From Liolophura sinensis (lineage: Eukaryota; Mollusca; Polyplacophora; Chitonida; Chitonidae): a DNA stretch of 64,000 nt. Position numbers and translations under genes: made by a program. This document shows, piece by piece, positions 27,124 to 37,893 of the stretch. Within the stretch, counting starts at the first letter, position 1; each line of letters starts with the position of its first letter. The stretch is from assembly GCF_032854445.1 (NCBI RefSeq), contig NC_088301.1:44625187-44689186 (forward strand), written 5' to 3'. The notes below the pieces were generated by a model. It made no database searches, was not told where the DNA came from, and saw only the letters and a list, made by a program, of their open reading frames with translations.

Positions 27124-27486
27124 ATGGAGCGGTATACTGAGTGGTCTGTTGAATTTCCACATGCAGGATTGAGTGTGGGTTGCGACGTGGGGAGTGGTCG
27201 GGGAGAGGTAGATGGTGGACAGAGATCCAGGTCTAGGATCGTGCTTACAAATATGTATGATGCATGCAGAGGCTTCCCGCGTGGGATGTGGAGAAAAGAA
27301 GTTCTAGAGCGCGCCTATATTGCAACAGATGTTGCGCAGTGCTTTGTGTTGTTTTTAATATCGCCGAGGATAACTGGTCATAGGATGTTTTATCTGAATC
27401 ATTTTTCCTCCGGACCTAAAAATTCCATTTGGCTGCTAAAAGCCGACACCTGTTTCTTTCGGTTCGTTGTTGATGTAAACGGCTGA
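27124..27486 (+). other. Unrecognised 120-codon open frame
   Basis: This is the longest ATG-started plus-strand frame in the desert and lies in locally GC-richer sequence. It shows no signal peptide, membrane segment, motif or family similarity that I recognise. There is no supported splice partner. Chance or a non-coding transcript is at least as likely as a gene. I do not call it coding. Confidence 0.15.
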
Positions 27487-30107
27487 TACGGCAAACTTTT
27501 CAGCGCAACTAATTGCTGAACAGTTCGTATTCAGATCCAAAGATATGCGGCGGGATAGTTATAGGTAGATTGACTCTTATGATCACAACAGGCGCCTAAA
27601 TGTCCCTGCCATTTACGCTACAAAAGAAACGACCATCAACACGTTGCAGTCCTTACATTGTAGCAGTTTGCAGCGTAATAAGACGATCTCCGGTTTCTTG
27701 CGTCTAGCCATCACCGCGCTTCAGGGAAATGGCACAGTCGTGTTACCCCACACGTTAAGTGTCAAGCGTTCCACCTGTACATGACAAATGGATGCTTGGG
27801 ATGCAATTAACAGTCAACCGTTGTCAGCTGTTTAGTATTATTCAGGTGAAACTTATGCAAATGATACCGTTATAAGTCTATTGTTTAGGAACGTTGATTA
27901 ATGTGTATGGTAAATCGATACTTGTATAATGGCGACAAAAACAAAGTTACAATGCCTGAGTGGTAATCTTTATTGAAAGGAGGAAGAGACCGTCATCACT
28001 GAAGTTTCATGTGCAATATATCGCGTTTTATGCCCATAGTATGTAATATATATTGTTTCATTTTATATAAACCCAAAGGTTTCTGAAAATTATATGACAA
28101 GGTTAGGCATATGTTTTTTTATACTGTGTGTGCTGCTCGGTCGGGACTTGGCATTCACTGGAGACATGAAATACAACGTCATCACCGCATGCTTTTGCTG
28201 TATATGACTATTTCGTCTTATATACAAAAGGATATAAACTTTTAAATATACAAATTATCCAGACAAGCGTTCTGTATCCCGATCATGAGATTGAGAATTT
28301 CAATTTGCATATATATTGTCTTGATAACAAAAACTATTCCTTTGGGCAGCACTACAATTTGTTTTTTCCTGGAGTATTATTCCCCTCAATTAATAATGTC
28401 ATAAAATAATTGCCTGTCATTGTATCTATGTGGATGTCCTCTGGGCATTAATACAGTCACCAAAATGGAATAAAAGGAGCATATTGATACAAAAACTCTT
28501 CATCAACAGGTGTGCGTGACATTTATTTACTAAATATGTACAGAAGGGACCTCGCCGAGAGCTAGAACCGTATGCAATGTAACTGCATGTTCATCACCGT
28601 TTGGCAAATCAGACGCAATATGTTACCTATAAAGGAATACTATGCATGTAGTATTCTACTTGCCTTGACTCTTTTCTTGTTTTTTCCGTAAATAATCAAA
28701 CGAAAATAGATATTCACGACATATACATCATGTTCATTGAACGTCAGTGCCACTGTCATTTAGCCGGTAGATCAGAACGTAACCACACATAGCTTACATG
28801 CAATGTTGCTAATACTTGTCTGTGTACTGTTTGCCATTTTCCGTAGGATGAATGATTAAGGGTTTAACACCGCCGTAGCGCTGAACTTTGTTTCATATCG
28901 AGTCAAATCCCGAGAATGGACTTGATGACGTACGAAACAGGGCTCAGCGGTGTCGGGTTACACAACATACACTAAGACGAAGGTGTTAAGTATTCTTCGA
29001 CCTTAAAATGAAGAAAATGTGGCACAAACTGTATACTTCACGTTGCCATTCTGTTTTACTTCCTCCACAGAGGTCATGCAATTTAGACCAATAAACCGCA
29101 ATTTTGGCCCATAGCAGTTGACAAGCTGCGTATATATGACATCGTGTTTTATTGTTGCGCGACGTAGAATTGCAAAAGTTTACTGCACGTGTATTATGAC
29201 GTCATACCATTGACTCAGATTAGAAGGTCTTGAAACAAATGTTTCTCTTCCAACGTCATGGCGTCTGGGTGTAAAATATAAAATATGTAAAAACAAAAGC
29301 GATATTTATAAACTATGCGAAGTAACACTTTTATCACTGAAGGAAATTCCGATAGTTCACTTTTATATAAATCAGGAAGCACTGATATATGTGATACAAG
29401 TGAACAACCTCAAATTCTTTTATTTATAGACGTAAACAGCATGAAATGATATTATTCGGGGACGTACACGTATCGGCCGGTGTGTTGCGTGATACGCTCG
29501 ATGTTGTTTGGTCATATCTATTTAATATGTATACTTGCACACAGCGCGCAGTTAAGAGCGGGGTAGAATGGGAAAATCGAGGAAAAGCTACACAGGCGGT
29601 CCAAATGACAGTAAAACGCTTAGTTTTCTTCTGGGACGTTGCAGTCCGTATGTACTTCATATATGTTTTATGAGCACAAGTACACAGCTAATTATGACGC
29701 AGTTAAGGAAAGAACAAAGTTTGGGCTTTGGGCCGTCTTGATATAGCCTGCAAGGAGTTTTACGAGTTTCCAATTCTGGACCACTTTGTCGAAACATTCT
29801 TGATGGTTTAGTACACAAATATTGCAGTGCACCAATTTGAATTCTCCTTATATAGGCCTACTATATTATTAACATGTATATATAATATTATGTATCCTTT
29901 TACAGAAGTACAGTTAGTGTAAATTGTATCTATAGAAGGTCAACGTGGTAAATAAAATAGAAAAGTTGTCTAATTCCACAAATTGTTAACTGTAATGGGT
30001 GAATAAGTTCACACCTTAAAATGATAAATTCATTTCCACTCTTACACTTCATGGCTTAAGCTGCTAGTGTAGGTTACATATAGCCACAAGCGCATATGCC
30101 CATGTAT
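27487..30107. other. Gene-free sequence
   Basis: No exon, RNA gene or named repeat is seen. Opposed short frames around 29424-29673 overlap each other and carry no recognisable motif. Confidence 0.4.
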
Positions 30108-30122
30108 GGGGGGGGGGGGGGG
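30108..30122. repeat. Poly-G run, 15 bases
   Basis: An uninterrupted run of 15 G on the plus strand. The length may be unreliable in the assembly. Confidence 0.95.
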
Positions 30123-31189
30123 TATGACGCCTCTTCGACTTAACATATAGGGGCCTACTGTCCCGCGCAAATCATAGCACCATGCATTCAGGCGCTGATA
30201 TATATGCTGCAAGGTGACCATACAAACACAATCGCCAGTCGCCTGAGAATAAGCCTATATATGATTTAAAAAGTGGTGAACAGCACTCCCTTATATTAGG
30301 TGTACACAAATTGTGTTGACCCCAACATTACCACACAGAAACATGATGTACGAAGAGGAACTAGCTGTATAACAATGGGTCATAATTCGGCATTTTTGGA
30401 ATCCCCTGGGCTCGTATTTATCTAGTAACTTATGACTTACGTCATAAATTACAAGTGTTTAAAAAGACAAACAAGACAAAAGAACTCAAGTTGTGGTTGG
30501 TAGAGTGTTCCGCTGTAAAGAATCAGTGTACAAATTTTAAGCTTTCTAGAGCAAAACGTTTTAATTGTAGCTGTGTTTGGATTTTTGACCCAAGACGTTT
30601 GATAAATATGAGCCCAGTTCTTCATATGATAACCTAGCAAGTTATAAACAAAATCGGAAATAGCATTCGGTTGAAATATGACAGAGGTCATTATCTTAAA
30701 AACTGCTGAGCTTGCTTGTAGACGGCTTGTGCAATTATTTTTTTTTTGTATATCTGCTCGAACAGTAAAAAAGAATTACTGTAACATGTACCAACATAAT
30801 TTAAAAACGAAAATCGAAAGAAGACTTATTAACCACGAACCTTCCAGAGCATGATGTCATTCATAATTGTTTGATCAGTGCTGGAGATAATATGGCCTGT
30901 CGTAGTCCCAAATCCTGAAAGTTGCCCCTGAATGCCTGTTGGAAAGATTTCGAGAAACAGTGCATGTGTGCAGGGAAAAAAAGGTAATTGTCCGTGGATG
31001 GGCATCGGGTGTAGTTATATTTGGCAGAGAATCATATAGATATCACTGAACGATCTACAAATGGTCAAGCAGAGCAGCCACCATATATACTTGGTGCGCC
31101 TTTATATCAGCAGTGTTAATTTCACATCTCTAATAATCAGCCTCGTGTGACAAATTTCTACTGTTTTCATATTTCTGATATCGTGAGTG
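30123..31189. other. Gene-free sequence
   Basis: No supported feature. Opposed frames at 30449-30691 are mutual shadows without family similarity. Confidence 0.4.
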
Positions 31190-32640
31190 GAGATGGGACG
31201 ATATATTCATTCTGACGGGAGACTTTTCATCTAAAGCCGGCATTAAGCCCATACAATTATGTCGAAAGAGGAAAAGACCGGCGTGGACAACAAAGCCAGC
31301 GATGAGATATTATAAAGATCACTCTGAGTTCAGTCTAGAAGATATCGGAAAGTGTCAAGAGTCCTGGGTTAAAAATGGATAGATGAGTTTTCGGACAGCG
31401 CTGGTATCAATGGGCAATTTCAGCCCGGTTTACCCGCCTCTGATAGGCTGATCTTATCGGTTGGGTTTAACATCACCGGCTAGAGTCCGGGTTATTGGGG
31501 CCTCGGCAGACTTTAATTCGTCGTGTACCCCGTGAATTGGCTAACGCTGAAATGTGCTCTGCTCTCACTCTCATAATATGACGTTCAATTACGATAGTAT
31601 CTGCATGAGCCCGATTTCTGATCTGTTCACAGCAAGGATATGAAACCAGGTTGCTCATATCGTTATTCGTTTGTATCACTGTTCCCCGAAAATCTGACAC
31701 AAAACCGATCTTTTTTTTATTTTTTCCGTTTTAACCATTTGACTTCTTTTTCGATGCTTTTAAATATGATGAATAGTAAGTGACGTGGGAATGAACGAAG
31801 ACGCCAGTGCGTCAGTCTCTAAAACCCTGGTATGCATGAGTTTTATGCATAGAGTTTTCAATCCGTGGTCCGCTCGTAAATAATATTTTATTCACACTTA
31901 ACTGCCCGCATTTGACAAATACCAAAGGCCCCGTTCCTTCCAGACGACTTTGTTATCAGACTGTATATCTATCGCCAATCAAGCCCGAGAAATGAAGCCT
32001 TTACCGTCGTAGGAAATCTTATGGGATTTGGAGCATCGCTCACCCGGCGATACCATCTCGATAGCGTGCCGTCTAATTTAGCGCATCGCCCCCTGATAGC
32101 ATTATCTCAGGCCGGCTTTTAGATGAGGAATTTGCGCCAAATGATGGGCGGCGTAACGAGAAAATAAAGCGAAATCAGAGACGAGGACATTTAAGAGCAA
32201 AAAGTTAGTTTTCTAATCAGGAAGGAGAGACACCTCGATTATTGAAGAGTCCACAGTGATAATGTATATGAGCCCCTGATTAGGGCTGTATTATTCATAA
32301 GTATCTATAACTACCTTTGGGCCTCGTGTTTGGATAGGCTCATCTGATGCACTTTGAACACCATCCGAGTTCACCATCTTTAAGATGCTATTGTTGACCT
32401 TATAATAAAGAGTTGTTTCGCTGGCTGTGCAGCTTTCCCAAACACACAATTACTCAATGCCCTTGATTTGTCTTCGCCCTTAATTTTCTGGGTACCGCAT
32501 TAACCTGGTGTGACCTTGAGGAACTTTCGCCACCATCGGGATCGCGGAGGCATATCTCAACCATAGCTTATCTCCGCGCGTGATGATAACGGGGCAGAGA
32601 TTTAATCCAGTTATATGGAGGGCGGTTTCTTGAAAGAGAC
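31190..32640. promoter_or_regulatory. Candidate conserved non-coding / enhancer-like region
   Basis: This unique region is distinctly GC-richer and less repetitive than its surroundings, with no long conserved reading frame and no transposon signature. It carries several GATA-type sites, such as CTTATCGGTT near 31452 and CTTATCTCCGCGCG at 32567, plus GATAA and ATTATC strings between 32020 and 32110. Such blocks in gene deserts are often developmental enhancers. That is an inference from composition and motifs, and no comparison could be run. Confidence 0.3.
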
Positions 32641-35370
32641 TCTTGGAGGATGCGTTAATTTGTAAAACATAAGAAGTGAATGCACTCTATCGTATAGGAC
32701 TGGGATATAAGCCTACTCGAAAGCATATGATAAATTTGGATAATCCCTTGGAGCGAATTCAGACAGTGTGATGATTGGTATATTTGGTCAAATATAAATG
32801 GTGAAACTTTTTCATGATTGTTTTTAAAATACCAACAATGTAACATTAGCATTTTACACGCCCTGTCTTATTTTGAACTGAAGTAAAAAAAAAAAATTAT
32901 TATGGGTGTACGTCTTAATATGACATGCTAAAAGTCCGTTTCAGACAAGTTTCCTACGCAGTCTTTTAACGTGACTGTATGGCTATTGCATGCATGACAG
33001 AGACGCAAAGCTTGGAAATGAATAAAGCAGAGCGCAAATTACAGGATACTTCCAAGAGTGTGGATGATTTTTTTCTGCATATAAGGGGAACACTCTACAT
33101 ATAAGCGAAACATTACAACTTTAAGACATATAAGTACCGTAACCAAATAGCTTGGCCCGACACCGCTGATTCAGTTAAATAAATAGGCTTGTGGTAATAA
33201 TTTTTCCGTAACGGGTTTTAATGTTGTGAAAATCGGATTGAAACCAGCCACACATCATCTTTAGGGAATACTATATGTATAGCAATGACCGTTCTTCGTT
33301 ATTCTGTGAATCCATAGCATCGGCGTTTATATAGACCTGCATATAATCACTGTGTGAGAGCCATAGCTATAATGTCATCACGACTGAGAAATGAAATATA
33401 GACAAGGTATTACACACCACCCAGCTTTTGAAACCACATTGCATATACGAACTTATAGACAACCGATCATCTTCTGCCAAAATGGTTTATTGACTTGAAC
33501 ATCAAGTGTAATGGATTCTATGATTGGATAGTATTGATCAGTTGAGGGGGTATAACGTGGTAAAGGTATATACATGTGTACACTGAATCTCCCCTAAAAT
33601 TTGGTATGTAGAAGTGCACTTTTAGAAGCATATAAGGCATTTGAATAAAACATTTGACACACACGCTAAGTTGAAGCAAATTTCGCAACAAATACTTATG
33701 TGACCCGATGTAAGATGGATGAATCAGTCAGAATCAAGCAAAATATGTCACTTAAAAAATGCCTATCTTTAGGTGAAGTACATATAGACCAATGACCTAT
33801 ATATGTAACGTATGGCGTAATGTACGCTGGGAATTTGAACAAATAAATGCCACTTGAGAAGAAAGTTTAACGCCAATTCTGATATATGCAGACGTGATTT
33901 ACGCAGGACGTTGTACAAAAGAGAATCGTCAGGCGGTATATGAATCCAAAATTCATTGTATCCGTTCGGATTATTATTATTTTCGACAATTTTGTAACAC
34001 ATTTTTTGAGAAAACGACAAAAGGTACATAACCGAAACTCCAGTATGTTTTAGGAAGGATCTGAAGTTGTGATTTTTAGTCTTTGGAAACAGTTGGACGC
34101 ATGACTTGGTGGCTGTATTGGATTTTGATCTAAACCTAGAAACATCTTCTTCTCCAGAACGCTGATGCAACTGAGTTGAAAATTAAACTGCAGTTGCACA
34201 AAGCCTGTGCACTTACAGGGCGAGAATACGTACTTTCTCCGTTGAAAATTGTACAAGCCCGCTATTGGTGAAAATGTTGTGTGACCAACAAATTCGTTTT
34301 TGGATAATAATTTCTACATTTCTACAGACGATCTCCGGCAAATATTCCTATTTGATGCAGATTTGAACCCAGATTCCGAAATTGCAATTTTTGCAAAACC
34401 GGACGTGATATCCTCAAAACCGGAATTGGGTATATCTCCTCAGCCAATAAAGCGAAATGCAATCTTAACAACCTCTTAACATCATCACAAGAGGAGGAGA
34501 AAAAATTACATAATCAGAAATGACGTCAGTAAACCGGTAATAGAACATGCCCCCCCAAAATCGCCATTTTTACACTTTTGAAAATTGAAAACCTTCTGCA
34601 GCTAAAAAGGCGTAACAGAAATTCATGAAACTTAGGTATGTGGTAGAACGGGAAATGTGCTCTTGTGAGTAAAAATTTGGGTGTCTTCAGGCCATGTGAT
34701 TTGGCGGAAAAATTTGGGTTGCAGTAAAAACATTTGAGATTCATTTTCTGAAGAACCCCATGTCCGATCGACTTAAAATTTAGCACACATAACAAGTGTT
34801 CCCTGAACGCTATTTAGAAAGAATGCAATGCGAATGCAAATTAGGTTTTAACTTATACAACGGAAGTGGTGTCATGTGAAAATGAAAAATTTGAAACGTG
34901 TTACAAACGTGTTACCTGACGTAGCTTGATGCCCTGATTACGTTTTTTAAATTTTATCTTGCGAAGTATACTTTGGCAAATTGTGATCATTGTGCGAAAA
35001 TGCAATTCCCCCATATTTTCAAGTCACGCGACTGAAAACTGTTACAACTGTAAAGTTGAAAATCGTTGTGTGAAAATGGCTATATATTTATATATGTATG
35101 CTGAAAATCGTTCAGCTGTGTTAAAACTGCAGAGGACATGCACGCCTTCAAATATTGTCCAAAAGTCGATTTACTACATTTGGAACATGTACATATGCAT
35201 GCTATATGGTGTACATACAAAGAATGTACGAAGAATCTTCGAAGAATGTGCGCTTTTTGACTGAGTTGGTTATATATCAATGCATAGACACCTTTCCAGT
35301 AACCATGACAAAATGCGCCGGAAATACCGGCTTCAACCCCAATATCGCTGCTTTAGAAGCTATATGTTGA
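32641..35370. other. Gene-free sequence
   Basis: No exon is recognised. Between about 33950 and 34260 opposed frames up to 133 codons on the minus strand carry no known motif. Around 34530-34800 a block with runs such as AAAATTTGGG looks like old non-coding repeat, but I cannot assign it. Confidence 0.4.
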
Positions 35371-35538
35371 TTTCTTTTACACCGTACTCAAGAATATTTC
35401 ACTTACACGACGGCAGCCAGCACTATGAAGGAAGGAAACGAGCAGATTTCGAGGAAACCTACGACCATCCGCAGACTGTTGGCAGACCTTACGATCGAAG
35501 ACGAAGCCAGCACGAGCTGAACTTGAGCTCACATTGAT
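35371..35538 (-). mobile_element. SINE copy with part of its tRNA head
   Basis: Tail side first on the plus strand: ACACCGTACTCAAGAATATT, GACGGCAGCCAGCACTATG, CTACGACCATCCGCAG. Then comes the head segment GAAGCCAGCACGAGCTGAAC, absent from the copies at 11959 and 17048. Many substitutions show that it is old. It faces the opposite copy starting at 35595. Confidence 0.8.
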
Positions 35539-35594
35539 ATTGCTTAGAGGCTTCTGAGGTTATAAAATATACGTGAATATTATGAATGGTTTCA

Positions 35595-35848
35595 GGGCCT
35601 CCGTGGCATAGTGGATAGTGCACTAGTGCAGAACAATGACGCGGGAACCTCTCACCCATGCGACCACTGAGAGCTGAAATCAAGTTCATGCTGGTTTCCT
35701 CTCTGATTATACTGGAAAGGTCTACCTGCGGATGATCGAGGGTTTCTCCGAGGCTCTGCTCCTCCCACCATAATACTGGTCGCTGTGGTATAAGTGAAAT
35801 ATTATTGCGTATGGAATAAACTTTCAATCAACTAAATAAATAAATAAA
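35595..35848 (+). mobile_element. Near full-length SINE with tRNA head and AAAT tail
   Basis: The copy begins GGGCCTCCGTGGCATAGTGG, where TGGCATAGTGG resembles a polymerase III A box. It continues through a degenerate B-box region (GAGAGCTGAAATCAAG), the CTACCTGCGGATGATCG core, CACCATAATACTGGTCGC and AAGTGAAATATTATTGCG. It ends in TAAATAAATAAATAAATG. This is the best full-length copy in the window and defines the order of head, core and tail. The head is diverged and probably inactive. Confidence 0.8.
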
Positions 35849-36099
35849 TGATTAACTCCTTGTTATACCTATATACGCAGTGCGGCCAAAACAGTTCATC
35901 ACATGTTGCACGTTCTGTGTAGCAAATGGAACGATTGTTCTAGATGTGATTACGGCGTTGCAAGTATAGTGAGCCTTATTGCAGTGTCCTGTATACCTTA
36001 CAATATCATCCAACAGTCTGAATCAATCGAGAGAAAGTGAGGTGGTTTTCCAGGACGAGTTCCCTCCCTTCACACAACCTTGCCTTGGTTCCATACTTA
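35849..36099. other. Short spacer
   Basis: Nothing is recognised between the SINE and the MITE. Confidence 0.4.
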
Positions 36100-36412
36100 A
36101 GCCCCGTCCTGTGTTGAGTTGTGTTTTCTTACCAAACTTTCGATAAATAGGAGGGAAATTTCCATCTTTCTCTCTATTGCATGAGACACAATGATTTTTA
36201 TTTGTCCCTGTCTTTGTAGTCTTTAGAAAGAGCGTTGTACAGGCAAGGGTACTTTTCATTCCCCTGTATCAACGAAACTGTTGAGTGTTGTTGAACGGAT
36301 TTGAAGAACCCGTCCAGGTTACTCAACACGGCTCAACTTGTTAACTAAACTTCAAGTTGACTCTTGTTGAGTCAACAAAAGTCGAATGATGTTGGATGGT
36401 CTGGACGGGGCT
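36100..36412. mobile_element. MITE, PIF/Harbinger-like by TSD
   Basis: The terminal inverted repeats are AGCCCCGTCC at the left end and GGACGGGGCT at the right end (313 bp overall). They are flanked by TTA at 36097-36099 and 36413-36415. A 3-bp TTA duplication fits PIF/Harbinger. The interior holds many TTGAGTCAAC-like short palindromes and a second CCCGTCCAG. No transposase frame is present. Confidence 0.6.
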
Positions 36413-37477
36413 TTACCAATTAGTGAAAAGCATTTAATCATGGTCTCAATCTTGATGATTCCTTACCGTTCATGACACTAAAATATACCCTCGGTCACAA
36501 CACAGATACAGGTGGTCCAGATGATAGATGTGTCTCTCCTGCGTGGGCCTACAAAAACCACTGATGTCATCTTGTTCTTTTTGCTTTTTCAAATATCAAT
36601 GCTGGACAGAAGCGCATACCGGCTTCCTACCTGAATATGATCTACATATATTTTTTGGAAAGAAATAATGGTTTCCACGTTCTTCTGAAAATGTTTCAAT
36701 AGAATACAGCGTTCCACTTTTTAGAAAGGTATTTTTTTTTTAAAAGGTTAAATCTGGTAACAGAATCTTTCTTACAGATATCTGCGATCTTGATTTGTGT
36801 ATATATTACAGGTCTGGATATTCATTACAACCTAACATTATTGGATGAACAATTACCCAGAAGCTATGATATGCCTAAGAACGTGCATCTCATGCATGTA
36901 GAACAAAAATTACAACTTATAACGACGTCAGTGTACGCAGCAGATGAATGACATGCTGTATTGTCTAAAATCACTTTTTTTGAACATGATGATATTTACA
37001 TATATACTTTCGCCTGACCTGTTTTTATCACCTGCGAGAAAAAGATAAAGATATAGTGTACCATATCACTTTCAGACATGATCCACAACGCCTTCATCAC
37101 TTTCGCACTTCTCTGTTATAAGATATCTTATCAATTTATATTTGTTTTAAGGTTTGTTCCTATTAAAACAACTGATGCTTTCGCTCTACATGAAACCCGG
37201 CATTTTTTTAAAATCCATTTGTACATAGTTATGAATATTTCTTTGGTAAATAAATATTGTTAACGCCTGTATGGACAGAAATTTTGAATGTAAAGTTTGT
37301 GATGTGAATAAGTAAGGATTAGTATCTTAATTCTAAAGGTCACTTATAATAATATAAGAAAAAGAAAAAAAATCATGCGGTATAAAATTTTCGTATATCA
37401 TCCTTTCCTGACATCGTGCATTTAAATACCGAAGGCAAGCAGACAGCAATGTATTGTAAATGACAAAAATATGACCA
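36413..37477. other. Gene-free sequence downstream of the RING-CH gene
   Basis: No feature is supported. It lies beyond the 3' end of the minus-strand ligase gene. Confidence 0.4.
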
Positions 37478-37483
37478 TTTATT
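37478..37483 (-). terminator. Candidate poly(A) signal of the RING-CH gene
   Basis: AATAAA on the minus strand lies about 75 bases downstream of the stop codon at 37558-37560. This is a plausible position for a short 3' UTR. Confidence 0.4.
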
Positions 37484-37557
37484 AGTCACTTGTATGTGAA
37501 TTGAAAATTAAAATGAAACATCACAGTTACCGGTACGTCAACTCTAACTTTCAGCTT

Positions 37558-37893
37558 TTATACTGTGAGACCAAGTTGCTGAAGAATTCTGCGCCTGCGC
37601 ATTAATCGGCAATGTGCCGCGGTTTCCAGGTAGATCCAAGAACCAATGAAGATGAGGGTGGCTGTCCCGGACAAGAGAAGAAAGCAGAGACATAGCAAAA
37701 ACTGAAGGTGTGGATCACCGGTCACATTGTCATGATCATTCTGCAACACTTTGAAAGTTTTCACCGTGAAGGTACCGGCAGAGCCGGTGATGATCAACAA
37801 CAGAAACACAAGGACGACAAAGACGAACCTGTTTTCTAAACATCTTCCCAAGCGCCGTGAGAGAGAGCCTTGGCTCGCATCAGATGGCCAGTT
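37558..37893 (-). CDS. RING-CH gene last exon, two membrane segments
   Basis: The acceptor is ATTTGCAG and the exon runs 112 codons including TAA at 37558-37560. It starts in phase 0. Two hydrophobic segments (about residues 24-44 and 66-92 of the exon) flank a polar loop (LQNDHDNVTGDPH). The short Arg-rich tail would face the cytosol if both ends are cytosolic, as is usual for the family. Confidence 0.85.
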   Translation of the reverse strand, partial: NWPSDASQGSLSRRLGRCLENRFVFVVLVFLLLIITGSAGTFTVKTFKVLQNDHDNVTGDPHLQFLLCLCFLLLSGTATLIFIGSWIYLETAAHCRLMRRRRILQQLGLTV

